DNA from: Zygnema cylindricum
Taxonomy: Eukaryota; Streptophyta; Zygnematophyceae; Zygnematales; Zygnemataceae
Length of the DNA: 64,000 nt
Reading direction: 5' to 3'
Assembly: GCA_037447655.1 (NCBI GenBank)
Contig: JBBHKE010001322.1
Location: 1-64,000 of the forward strand
Shown: piece by piece, positions 43,190 through 54,462 of the stretch
How the letters are laid out: every line of letters begins with the position of its first letter
Numbering within the stretch: position 1 is the stretch's first letter
Notes under the pieces: generated by a model
Seen by the model: the letters and a program-made list of their open reading frames with translations, nothing else
Databases searched by the model: none
Told to the model about the DNA's origin: nothing
Position numbers and translations under genes: made by a program

Positions 43190-43837
43190 CTAAGCCAAAA
43201 GCAGGCGTCCATCTTCTAGGTCTTTACCAGCCACTCTTACCTTTACCTCGAACTCTTTTTCGTCTTTACCCACTTTCATACTATTACTCCTCCAATCAAT
43301 CTTCGAATTCCACTTTTGGAGCCATGGCTTCCCCAGGCTTACCTCATGATCTCCGAGGGGTAAGACAAAAAGAGTGTCATACCAATGAAAATTCCCCATA
43401 CCAACTCGTAATCGAGGTGTGCGATGGGTAATCACAATCAAACTACCATCGCCCAATTGAACTGATTGATGGTTTGGAATAATGGTGAGAGGGAGTTTCA
43501 ACTTCTTCACCGTCTTTTCGTTGATAAAGTTCCTCGACGCGCCCGAATCCACCATGAAATTGGTTGCGTTTCCCCTGATTTTACTCGAAAAAACCAAGGG
43601 ATCTCCACCTTCTCTAGCGAGTCTCATAAGATTAAGCTTACCCCTCCTAGGGCCTTTCTTTTTGGGGCATTCTCTGGCCATATGGGCTAGGGAACCGCAT
43701 AGAAAGCATAGTCGATTCAACCTCCTACGTTGGAGCTCCTCGGAGAAGAGATCGTTGGTTTTGTTTTTGGCGGTCTTCTTCTTCTTCATAAGTGTGTTAA
43801 CCAAGTCTGCCTCCTCCTTGATGGCTCCTAACTCCAT
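43190..43837 (-). pseudogene. gag-pol: Gypsy gag zinc knuckle and protease
   Basis: Zinc knuckle CFLCGSLAHMARECP (Cys-X2-Cys-X4-His-X4-Cys), then retropepsin-type protease with active site VDSGASRNFI and GDGSLI, and HEVSLGKPWLQKWNSKIDW, typical of gypsy proteases. The 215-codon frame is open, but its links to gag upstream and reverse transcriptase downstream are broken, so it is scored as part of a defective element. Confidence 0.8.
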
Positions 43838-44002
43838 AGGGGTTGGTCCGTCGTCCCTTCAACCTCCTTCCCTGCTACTTGATCCAAAATGATAGGATCT
43901 ACGGAGAGTGAAGTCTACGGAGTCGGTCCTTTTTGCCAACAAAACAATTGCAGAGAGACTAGGAGGTGTTGTTTCCCGTGTGGGCCACTCTTCCACATCC
44001 TT

Positions 44003-44572
44003 CTAAATAGACGCCATGAGTCCCTTAACATATCGATCAATTGCTTCATCCTCCATCATCGTTGGAATTTGAACCTTGCATTCCAGGAATTGTTGAGTGT
44101 ACTCCAAAACAGAAGTGCGTTGTTTCAACACCAAAATCCTATCCCTCGCGGCCTTAATTGAGTTCAGAAGTTGCCAGGAGGCACTAAGAGAATTGATGAA
44201 CATGGTCCAAACAGTGGGTACCTCGTCGCTTTTCACCATTGCTCTCCACCATGTCCCTGCGGCTCTTTTAAGTAACCTTCTCGCGTAATACACCTTTTCA
44301 CGCTCTGACAAGACGGGGAAGTTCTCCAAATAATTTGCTACCGAAATCAACCATGCGTCGAGATTCTTATGCTTGGCATGGTCAAGTTCATCGAGAAGTC
44401 TTAACTTAGGCCTCCGCAAATCCCTCTCGACGCCTCCATGTGTTCGATCACCAAGACGAGATTCTAAAGTTGCGACGGTGTTGCTCAAGTGAGTGTTTTG
44501 CAATCTAACATTATCCAATTCCTGAAGTACTCGCTCTAACATATCAGGTGTGGACACGCGATGACCTTCCAT
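44003..44572 (-). pseudogene. gag: Gypsy gag capsid region
   Basis: A 189-codon frame starting MEGHRVSTPDMLERVLQELD. It has a coiled-coil-like stretch, then LRLLDELDHAKHKNLDAWLI and KVYYARRLLKRAAGTWWRAM, the capsid pattern of the Retrotrans_gag family, with the later TSVLEYTQQFLECKVQIP segment. It starts 20 bp inside the primer binding site. It stops at 44003 before the zinc knuckle frame. Confidence 0.8.
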
Positions 44573-44592
44573 GCTGTCGAGTCACAAGGAAT

Positions 44593-44604
44593 GCCCTAAT
44601 ACCA
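44593..44604 (-). promoter_or_regulatory. Gypsy primer binding site, tRNA 3'-end type
   Basis: Minus strand reads TGGTATTAGGGC one base after the LTR end ACA. It resembles TGGTATCAGAGC, the complement of the initiator tRNA-Met 3' end (nine or ten of 12 match). This is the usual plant type and contrasts with the anticodon-arm sites of the copia families here. Confidence 0.6.
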
Positions 44605-44605
44605 A

Positions 44606-45059
44606 TGTAAAAGGGGTGAGACTAGTCCACACACACCGGTAGTGCACATCGGAATATAACCAGGGGTTCACTCGTAGCAATAGCAAAAGCCCAGAGCATA
44701 CACATCACACACAATGAAGAGCTTGAAATTTTATATTTCTCTGAGAAAGGGATTACAGAATTGATTTCTTGCTGGGAGAAGTCTACACGCAAAAGAGTGT
44801 CTCAGCAGGTCAACTATGTACAGGTGGACACTCGTCATTAAAAGCACCCTATCCACACTGGGTTCTAGAACTATATTGTTCAATCTGAATTTTGCTACGT
44901 TGCTATGGTGGTAAACTGCATTGCTTTGTTGCTATACTGCGTTGCTTTGTTGCTATACTGCGTTGCTTTGTTGCTATACTGCGTTACTTTGCTGCGCTAG
45001 TCTGACATCGCAGCTACAACAACTTCTCAACCCTGCATCTATTTTGTAACCCTTTTACA
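44606..45059 (-). repeat. 5' LTR of gypsy element (454 bp)
   Basis: Plus-strand ends TGTAAAAGGG and CCCTTTTACA are perfect 10-bp inverted repeats. It contains four imperfect copies of a 21-bp unit CTGCGTTGCTTTGTTGCTAT from about 44916 to 44996. The next five bases (ATGGA, 45060-45064) would be one half of the target duplication; the other is lost. Confidence 0.8.
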
Positions 45060-46132
45060 ATGGACGACCTTGCTCGTTCTTGTTGCCTCGGCCGCCACCA
45101 CCACCTTTCGGGGCACCTCCTCTACCACCCCCTTTACCACCGACATAATCAAGATCTTGGGTTTGGGAAGTAGTAGAGTTAAGAACTCCTCCTCCTCCAC
45201 TTGAAGAAGTCGTTGGAGTTCCCTCTGACTTTTTGATAAAATTGACAGTGAATCCGAAGGTGTTATCCGCCTTCGCTCTTAAAATAACTTTAAGATGCGA
45301 AAGCTTCTTCGGTAAAGCGTTAAGAAAGAGGCTTAATATGTCTGCATCAAAGATAACTCAACCATTGTTGATTAATAGCTTGAGTAAAATATTGAAGCGC
45401 TTCACGGCATCGCCCATCAATTCATTTGACTTGATTTTAAAATTCATAAAGTCCGTATAAACATATTGACCCTTGTTCTCAACGCCTTTCTCATATTGCT
45501 CCTCAAGTGCTTCCTAACACTCATGGCCGTGCCGTGAGCGTGGAAATGATCAAGTACAGAAGAAATGCAATTTTTCATCAAACTGGTTGTTGCCGCAATA
45601 TCTTTTAACCTCCATTGGGCACGCGACTTGCACTCGATTGGCATTTTCTCCTCTCCTTTGACAATCCTCCAAAGCTTTTTGGGTATAAGTTGGCCTGATA
45701 TAAACTCTTCCAAACGGCATAATTGGTGCCATTAAAAGCCGTGGATTTCCCCGACAAATTATATTTTTTTTCGTTTTCCAATCCTTCCCTGTAATTGGAC
45801 TCTCCTTCTTCTATCTTGGCCTTTCCCTTCCTAATCCTCTCTTTTCTCTCACTCTCATTAGCTCCTCTATAGAATGGATCCGTAACTAGAAAGTAAGTGT
45901 TTTCTTTTCCCTCACTCGGTTGAGTTTGAAGTCGGGAATCTACATATCTCATAAGTGTATCAAACATTTCCTCGAATTTTCTCTCCGTATTCCGAATCTC
46001 CTCAAATTGGAAACGTGAAAAACTGCACTATCTTGCTCTCTCTAAAGTCGACATAAGGGAAGGAGTGTTTCAATTTTTCTTCCTCCCCATGCGCACTCTC
46101 TCTAACTTGGAAGCACTAGCTCTGATACCAAT
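45060..46132 (-). pseudogene. gag: Copia gag with standard tRNA 3'-end primer site
   Basis: Minus-strand frames (45605-45967 and 45444-45713) include STAFNGTNYAVWKSLYQANL, a copia-type gag start, and the following capsid-like residues with frame changes. A Gly/Pro-rich segment near 45080-45160 follows. TGGTATCAGAGC, an exact complement of the initiator tRNA-Met 3' end, lies at 46119-46130 two bases before the LTR at 46133. Thus this copia group uses the usual plant primer, unlike its neighbours. Cut at 45060 by the gypsy LTR. Confidence 0.7.
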
Positions 46133-46563
46133 TGTAGCATCTTAAAAATAATGCTCTTTAATTCCATTCACATAATGCACAAAATAATCACAGCGAAAGC
46201 TCATAAAAGAAAAGACGAATATTCCGCCAAAAATATTTATAACTGTTCTTGGCCGAAGCCTTTTTACATCATCTCTCTTTTCTCTTTTCTCTCTTCTCTC
46301 TCTTCTTTAAACAATCTCTACTCCAAGAGTAATCTTGTAAGATAGATTGATTAATTATACTCTACAGCGTACACTCTTGCCTATATACTCGCTACTCTGC
46401 ATTAACACTCGCTACTATACATTAACACACTTCAAGGTAAGACAAGCAACACTTAGCATAGCGACAAGCTCTGTCCCTAGCTGACTGTTGCACATGAAAT
46501 TTCCACGAAGGAAGGCGCACGCACTTTCTTCCTTGGAAACTACTAACTCCAAAAGTTGACTTT
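46133..46563 (-). repeat. Truncated copia LTR
   Basis: Plus strand starts TGTAGCATC next to the primer site. Related to 30650-31263. It is interrupted at 46564 by the LTR of the gag-only array; the rest is not found after 55545. Confidence 0.7.
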
Positions 46564-47730
46564 TGTTGTCCATAGCCTATTTCAGCCATGGATTACTCAC
46601 GGAAGCACCACAGACTACCCTTCAAACAGCTGTGTTTGCGACAGCACAGATTACTCCACAATGAACAAAATCACCTTAAACTGCACCAATAGGCAGTATA
46701 ATATAGACACTGTAAGCTCCCAAAGTTACAGCCAAATCCACCAAGGAATCTAGAAGATATAAGCTCCAGAGTTCCACAAAAACAGCTGACAGCTTCACCA
46801 AGGAATCTAGAAGATATAAGCTCCAAAGTTCCACAAAAACAGCTGACAGCTTCACAAACTAACCACTTAGACGGCTCATAGAATCTGACACTGATTCCTG
46901 AATGGTATGAAACTTTACACACATATATATTCTATATCATAGATTATCCCCACAAAGGTTTACATAAATGCACCAAACAGAGTGATCACACCAACTGGTC
47001 AAAGATGCAGAAAACAGTCTGCCATTGCTTTGATTAAACTTGACTGTGATACTCAAAATATTCTACGTCCTACAAGTTATACTCAGAGAGTTCTCTACTG
47101 AATGTACGGAGGCATACCAGCCGTACGGTATCTACCATCTACCTAAACTATTGTAAGTATACTCGAATAGTTCGAGGTATGTCAGACCGAACAAATCTAC
47201 ACAAACAACTAATTAGCAAAAATACAAACCTATGTTGTTCATAATATTTACACCGACATCTCCACAATCTTCGTACGTCAAAAACAAAGCTACCACTAGG
47301 TAACCACTAAACAAATATCATTACTCAAAATCTATACTAGTTACATTATCCGCAGCTGCGTCAGCTGCTTTGTCCGTGCAGATCACATCAAGGTAACCGC
47401 AGCTGCGTTGACTCGTCTGCGTCGCAGTTGCTCCGTACCGGCGACGCATATTCATCCAAAATAACTACAGTTGCGTTGTCCTGTCTACGTCGCAAGTGCG
47501 TCGTACCGACGGTGCTTGTTTTAGTATTTCGTTTATTCCACATCAGATCGCTTCGCGATCCGCCGTCCATTTGTCAATGCTTGTACACGCCACTCAGTGA
47601 GTCTTTTACATCACTTAAGTTATATCCGTTCGTTCGCTCCCCCAATCCATGAATCTATTCGAACCTCCACATTAAATTCCATAGCGCACAAACCGTCGCT
47701 TACGCACGACACAAACTTTTCAAAACAACA
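46564..47730 (-). repeat. Left LTR of gag-only array (1,167 bp)
   Basis: TGTTGTCCATAGCC to CAAAACAACA. It is 56 bp longer than the middle LTR because of a tandem duplication of the segment containing ATCTAGAAGATATAAGCTCC (about 46744-46855). Confidence 0.85.
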
Positions 47731-50506
47731 CTCCCCCGAAAATTTAGTTTCGTGCACTTATAAAAATATGCATCGTGTAATGCTATATTACTACGCTGCG
47801 CTAGTTTGACATCGCAACACAATATGAATACAATATGCAGCGTGTACTGCTATGCTGCTACGCTGCACTATTTTGACTTCGTAGCTCTAGCAGCTGCTCC
47901 GTTCGCCCTTAACTTCCTCCTCATAGCCTCATCTACTGAGAACTAAAGCTTTCAATTTCAACACTCCCCTAAAGCTTTAGACTCAGTAGTCCATGCAGAT
48001 ATTTCTACCCTAATGGAAATACAAACAAAATGAATAATGTAGAATATTTAGAGATTAAAAATTCTCTATCAACCTCCACTTTTAATGATTAAAAATTTAT
48101 TAGCCAAAACAATACATCACCACTGTTTTGTTGACGTCGCCATGTCCCATTTGCCTTGATGAAAACCACCACCTTAAAGAATTTGTCTTGTAACAACTTC
48201 TTGTAAGTCATAAATGTGAAATTGTCACTTTCACTAACGCTATAACACCACTTTTTCCGATGCGTTGTTATAATTCGTTGCTGCGTTGCGAAGCAAACTG
48301 CTTCCACTAATTCTCCACTGCTTCCGCTGCGTTCCTACTATGTCCTCTTAACTTCCCCTTCTTGACAACTGCCTCTTTGCCGAGTTAATTATTTAATATT
48401 CAAACACTCTTTCTGTTCCACGAAAAACTTTATCAACTATTTCCTTAATTTCTATGAATTCTATAGACTAACAGATTTGAATATCGTCCCATAACAGCTC
48501 CCCTTATGCCCTAAACGTTAAATTGTCATTTCAATAATGATATAACACCTTTCTAGTAACTCTGAATTCCACCCCTAATTGTCACTTAGTCATATGATCA
48601 GTATTTGTCAAAAATATCTATCTTCTACCCACTTTCATCAAACAATTGTTGTACCTCCTCCCCTATCAGATACTTCCACGTCATACGCTGCTCTACTATG
48701 CTGCTTCGCGACGTGAACTGCTTCCGATGTTTCACCACTGTTTCCGCTACCTCCTTCGTTTTCAAAAATACATAAATAACACTTTTTGTTTCTTTTCAAC
48801 TAACTCAACAAGGAATAACATTAAATCTAAAATCCTACCAAAATATTGAATGTAAAAAAGAGCTTGTCTTTATAAGATATGCCTGTAATATAAGTTTTTC
48901 CAAAATTAAGATTTCTCTAAATTCATGTTCTCCAGAAAATCACTTCTCACGCTCTCTTCTCTTAATCACTTTCTTCTCCCGCTCTCTTCTCTTAATCACT
49001 TTGTGAGCATGCTTTCTTCTGCCCTTGATCCGTTGAATATTGAATCTTCTCTTTGTTTTCTTCATTATCTTTTATCTTTTCTGAAAATTTTCATTTCTGT
49101 CACAGTTTTCACCTCGTTTAATGTCAAAAATATTAATTTTATGTTTTACCTCTATGTTTTTCTTCGTAGATTTGCTATCCCCATTAACTTCATTTACCTG
49201 AGAAATTTTAATTTTGAATCTTCTTCTTTTAAGCTGCACTCTTTTCTTCCTATTTTCTTTTCCTATATTTCTAACGTTTGCATTTCTATTACATTTTTCA
49301 CTCCCACAAACTTTTTTTCTCAATCCAATTTTTTGAACAGTTTTTCTTTGTTCTTTTCCTAGTTCACCAATTTCCACATCCACCTTATTTCTAGTTTCTG
49401 CTTCTAAGTGTCCATCTCTTCCTCCAACTCCTCTTGCTTCAGTTAACAAAATTCCTTGTAGGCAATTTTCACTCACCAATTTGTCATGTGATAGGGTCAC
49501 AAAAATCATGTCGTTCTCTCTTTCGTCCTTTTTCATTACTTCAATAAACTCTTCCTATTGTAACTCTTTCGTACTCACCAATCTGTTGTCGGGAAAAGGG
49601 ACAAACACCAAATCCTTTTCTGTCACCTCCTTCTCCTCATTCCGAACAACATAGAAGGTCGGTAGGTAAATAAAATTGTCAACACACTGTGTATGTCTTT
49701 TGTCATCGGTTGAGTCTTGTCTCTCACTCACGAAAGAACTTTATTCTCTTTTTGTTGATGGTCGAACTAGGTTGTTGTCCCATCCATCTCTGAAATTCCT
49801 TGTATCACATGCACTTTTATATGACGGACATACCCTGAAGGTATGTCCCAAATCATTACAGTAAAAACAATTCTTTTGCCGATCTCCGACCTCGCTATTC
49901 TTTTTAATTCTCTGAAACTGAGACTTAGATTCCTTTATATTCATCTTACTTGATAAAACATTTTTATAAGCCTTTTAATCTAAAACAACACGTCTTGCTA
50001 CAGTTAAGCCCCAATCCCTTTTATCAATTAAAGTCAATCGATCTAAAGCACTCTTATATTCTTTAGGTAGACTTCTCATTAATAATATAGCTTGTTGGGC
50101 ATCTGTAAATTTTCGTCCTGCCAAATCATTTTCTGCAAATAATACTTGTAAGTCAATACAGTGTTTCTCCATACTACCTCCTACATACTTGAATTCAACT
50201 ATTTTGGTAACATTGTTAAGCTAATGATATAATGAAATCTTTGCATATATACATTCTAAGCAATTCCATAATTCAGATGCCCTTCTAAAACTTAAGTATG
50301 TCATTACCAAATCCTCAGTCAAGGAGTTCTTGATAACCGTTAGACACTCATGATTTTTCCTTTTCCATCCATTTGATGTTTCGGCGAAGGTACCGTCCAC
50401 CACATCCATTAGCTCCATCATCTCGAAGTAGCTCTCGAGTGCATCCTTCCAGTAGTGATATTTTGATCCATCAAATATGGGTAGCCATGGGTGTGGGCCC
50501 ATAACC
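47731..50506 (-). other. First interior; gag remnant and non-coding T-rich region
   Basis: Right third encodes gag (see next entry). The left part (47731-49070) has no recognised coding similarity. It includes a large hairpin at 47934-47986, with arms CTACTGAG/CTCAGTAG and CTAAAGCTTT/AAAGCTTTAG around a loop containing AACACTCCCC, a purine-tract-like motif on the minus strand. Confidence 0.7.
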
Positions 50507-50532
50507 TGTTGTCCATAGCCTATTTCAGCCAT
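49072..50532 (-). pseudogene. gag: Gag of first interior, four stops
   Basis: Begins at the ATG inside the LTR (50532): MAEIGYGQQVMGPHPWLPIF. One frame of 487 codons runs to 49072 with stops near 50221, 49975, 49741 and 49537. Parts: capsid-like (KYHYWKDALESYFEMMELMD, FAENDLAGRKFTDAQQAILL), zinc knuckle CFYCNDLGHTFRVCP, then about 250 codons rich in Lys, Arg, Glu and Asn with no known domain. The second interior has the same order. Confidence 0.8.
50493..50506 (-). promoter_or_regulatory. Primer binding site, first interior
   Basis: Minus strand GGTTATGGGCCCAC directly after the LTR: 14 bases complementary to the initiator tRNA-Met anticodon arm. The same 14 bases occur at 54423-54436 for the second interior. 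Confidence 0.8.
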
Positions 50533-51617
50533 GGATTACTCACGGAAGCACCACAGACTACCCTTCAAACAGCTGTGTTTGCGACAGCACAGATTACTCC
50601 ACAATAAACAAAATCACGTTAAATTGCACCAATAGGCATTATACTTTAGACAATCTAAGCTCCCAGAGTAACAGCCAAATACAACAAGGAATCTAGAAGA
50701 TATATGCTCCAGAGTTTCACAAACAACAGTTGACAACTTCACAAACTAACCATTTACACGGCTCACAAAATCTTACAGAGATTCTTGAATGGTATGAAAC
50801 TCTACACACGTATATATTCTATATTATTGAATATCTCCAAAAAGTTTTACATGAATGCACCAAACAGAGTGATCACACCAACAGGTCAAAGATGCAAAAA
50901 ACAGTGTGCCATTGCTTTGATTAAACTTGACTGTGATACTCAAAATATTCTAAGTCCTACAAGTTATACTCAAAGAGTTCACTATTGAATGTATGGAGGC
51001 ATACTAGGCGTACGGTATCTACCATCTACGTATATTATTGTAAGTTTACCCGAATAGTTCGAGGTATGTCAGACCAAACAAATCTACACTAATAACTAAT
51101 TAGCAAAAAGACAAACCTATGTTGTACATAATATTTACACCGATATCTCCACAATCTTCGTACGTCAAAAACCAAGCTACCACTAAGTAACCACTAAACA
51201 AATATCATTACTCAAAATCTATACTAGTTACATTATCCGTAACTGCGTCAGCTGCTTTGTCCTTGCAAATCATATCAAGGTAAACGCAGCTGCGTTGACT
51301 TGTCTTCGTCGCAGCTGCTCCGTACCAGCGGTGCATATTCATCCAAAATAACCGCAGTTGCGTAGTCTTGTCTGCGTCGCAACTGCGCCGTACCGGCGGT
51401 GCTTGTTTCAATATTTTGTTTATTCCACATCGGATCGCTTCGCGAGCCGCCGTCCATTTGTAAATGCTTGTACAGGCCACTCAGTGAGTCTTTTACATCA
51501 CTTAAGTTATATCCGTTCGTTCGCTCCCCCAATCCATAAATCCATTCGAACCTCCACATTAAATTCAATAGCGCACGAACTGTCGCGTACGCACGAAATA
51601 AACTTTTCAAAACAACA
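50507..51617 (-). repeat. Middle LTR of gag-only array (1,111 bp)
   Basis: Acts as 5' LTR of the first interior and 3' LTR of the second. It contains two imperfect about 62-bp repeats of GCAGCTGCGTTGACTTGTC type (51280-51405) and the CGGATCGCTTCGCGAGCCGC segment shared by all three LTRs. Confidence 0.85.
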
Positions 51618-54436
51618 CTCCCCCGAAAATTTAGTTTCGTGCACCTAAAAAAATATGCATCGTGTAATGTTATGTTGCTACGCTGCGCTAGTTCGACATC
51701 GTAGCGCAGTATGAATACAATATGCAGCTTGTATTGCTATGCTGCTACGCTGCGCTAGTTCGATATCGCAGCCCAGTATGAATACAATATGCAGCGTGTA
51801 CTTCTATGCTGCCATGCTGCACTATTTTGACCTCGCAGCTCTAGCAGCTGCTCCTTTCACCATTAACTTCCTTCTCATAGCCTCATCTACTGAAAACTAA
51901 AGCTTTCAATTTCAACACTCCCCTAAAGCTTTAGACTCAGTAGTCAATGCAGATATTTCTACCCTAATGGAGATACAAACAAAATGAAGAAAGCAAAATA
52001 TTTGGAGATTAAAAATTCTCTATCAACCTCTAGTTTTAATGTTTCAAAAATATTAGCCAAAACAATACATCACCACTGTTTTGCTGACGTCGCCATGTCC
52101 TATTTGCCTTGCTGAAAACCACCACCTTACAGAATTTGTCCTGTAACAACTCTATGTAAGTCATAGATGTGAAATTGTCACTTTCACTAACGTTATAACA
52201 CTACTCCTTCCGATGCGTTGTTGTAATTCGTTGCTGCGTTGCGAAGCGAACTGCTTCCGCTAATTCTCCACTGCTTCCGCTGCGTTCTTGCCATGTCTTC
52301 CAAACTTCCCTTTCTTGACGATTGCCTCTTTGCCAAGTGAATTATTTAATATTCAAACACTCTTTGTCTTCCACGAAAAACTTTATCAACCATTTCCTTA
52401 ATTTCTATGAATTTTACCGATTAACAGATTTGGATATCGTCCCGTAACAGCTCCCCCTATGCCATAAGCGTCAAATTGTCCTTTCAATAATGATATAACA
52501 CCTCTCTTGTAACTCTGAATTCCACCCGTAATTTTCACTTAGTCATATTGTAAGTATTTTTCAAAAATATCTATCTTCTACCCACTTTCAATAAACAACT
52601 ATTGTACCTCCTCCCTTATCAGATACTTCCACGTCATCTGCTGCGCTTCTATGCTGCTTCGCGATGTGAACTGCTTCAGATGATTCACCACTGCTTCCGC
52701 TACCTCTTTTATTTTCAAAAATACATAAATAACACTTGTTGTTTCTTTTCAACTAACTCAACAAGGAATAACATTAAATCTAAAATCCTACCAAAAATAT
52801 TGAATGTAAAAAGGAGCTTCTCTTTGTAAGACATGCTTCTAATATAAGTTTTTTTTTTTTTTCAAAAATTAAGATTTCTCTAAATTCACGTTCTCCAGAA
52901 AATCACTTCTCCCGATCTCTTCTCTTAATCACTTTCTGAGCATGCTTTCTTCTGCCCATGATCCGTTGAATATTGCATCTTCTCTTTGTTTTCTTCATTA
53001 TCTTTTGTCTTTTATGAAAATTTTCATTTCTGTCACAGTTTCTACTCGATTAATGTCAAAAATATTAATTTTCTGTTTTACCTCCATGTTTTTCTTCGTA
53101 GATTTTCTATCCCCATTAACTTCATTCATCTGAGAAATTTTAATTTTGAATCTTCTTCTTTTGAGCTGCCCTCTTTTCTTCCTATTTTCTTTTCCCATAT
53201 TTCTAACGTTTGCATTTCTATTACATTTTTCACTCTCACAAACTTCTTTTCTCAATCCAACTTTTTGAACAGTTTGTCTGTTCTTTTCCTAGTTCACCAA
53301 TTTCAACATCCACCTAATTTCTAGTTTCTGCTTCTAAGTGTCCATCTCTTCCTTCAACTCCTTTTGCTTCAGTTAACAAACTTTCTTGTAGGCAATTTTC
53401 ACTCACCGATTCGTCATCTGATAAGGTCACAAAAATCGTATCCTTATCTCTTTTGTCCTTTTTCCTTACTTCTATAAACTCTTTCTCCTGTAACTCTTTG
53501 GTACCCACCAAACTGTTGTCGGGAAAAGGGATACACACCAAATCCTTTTCTGTCACCTCCTTCTCCTCATTCCGAACAACATAGAAGGTCGGTAGGTAAA
53601 TGAATTTGTCAACACACTGTGTGTATTTTTTGTCATCGGTTGAGTCTTGTCTCTCACTCACGAAAGAACTTGATTCTCTTCTTGTTGATGGTCGAACTAG
53701 GTTGTTATCCCATCCGTCTCTGAAATTCCCTGTAACACATACACTTTTATATGACGGACATACCCTGAAGGTATGTCCCAAATCATTACAATAAAAACAA
53801 TTCTTTTGCTGATCTCCGAACTCACTATTCTTTTTAATTTTCTGAAACTGAGACTTAGATTCCTTTATATTTGTCTTACTTCATAAAACCTTTCTATTAG
53901 CCTCGTCATCTAGAACAACACGTCTTGCTATAGTTAAGCTCCAATCCCTTTTATCAATTAAAGTCAATCGATCTAAAGCACTCTTATATTCTTTAGGTAG
54001 ACTTCTCATCAATAATATAGCTTTTTGGGCATCTGTAAAGTTTCCTCCTGCCACATCATTTTCTGCAAATAATACTTGTAAGTCAATACAATGTTTCTCC
54101 ATACTACCTCCTACATACTTGAATTCAACTATTTTGGTAACATTGCTAAGCCAATGACATAAAGAAGTCTTTGCATACATACATTCTAAGCACTTCCATA
54201 ATTCAGATGCCTTTTTACAACTTAAGTATGACATTCCCAAATCCGCAGTCAAGGAGTTCTTGATAACCGTTAGACACTCATGATTTTTCCTTTTCCATCC
54301 ATTTGATGTTTCGGCCAAGGTACCGTCCACCACATCCATTAGCTCCATCATCTCGAAGTACCTCTCGAGTGCATCCTTCCAGTAGTGATATTTTGATCCA
54401 TCAAATATGGGTAGCCATGGGTGTGGGCCCATAACC
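51618..54436 (-). other. Second interior of gag-only array
   Basis: Closely similar to 47731-50506 throughout, including the hairpin (51888-51940), the T-rich tract near 52850 and the gag region. No pol domains. Confidence 0.75.
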
Positions 54437-54462
54437 TGTTGTACTTTGGCCATTTCAGCCAT
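53314..54462 (-). pseudogene. gag: Gag of second interior, one internal stop
   Basis: Frame of 383 codons from the ATG in the LTR (MAEMAKVQQVMGPHPWLPIF) with a single TGA at 53881-53883, just after LDDEANRKVL. The zinc knuckle CFYCNDLGHTFRVCP and the charged tail follow in the same frame until TAG at 53314, where the other copy reads Lys and continues. The 193-codon part before the TGA is intact and could encode a capsid-like protein. The downstream basic stretch (52998-53255) is in another frame, so one indel separates them. Confidence 0.8.

Larger units (their letters stand above)
42795..45059 (-). mobile_element. Ty3/gypsy element, minus strand, 3' truncated
   Basis: 5' LTR 45059-44606, primer binding site, gag, zinc knuckle and protease, then the start of reverse transcriptase, which is cut at 42795 by the LTR of element 4. 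The coding parts run right to left. Confidence 0.85.

Noticed and set aside
47731-47963. Longer LTR for the gag-only array ending at the inner TGTTGAAATTG motif
   Set aside because: The right-most LTR ends cleanly at AACAACA (55545) next to unrelated sequence, and a good purine tract adjoins that boundary in both other copies, so the inner motif is internal.
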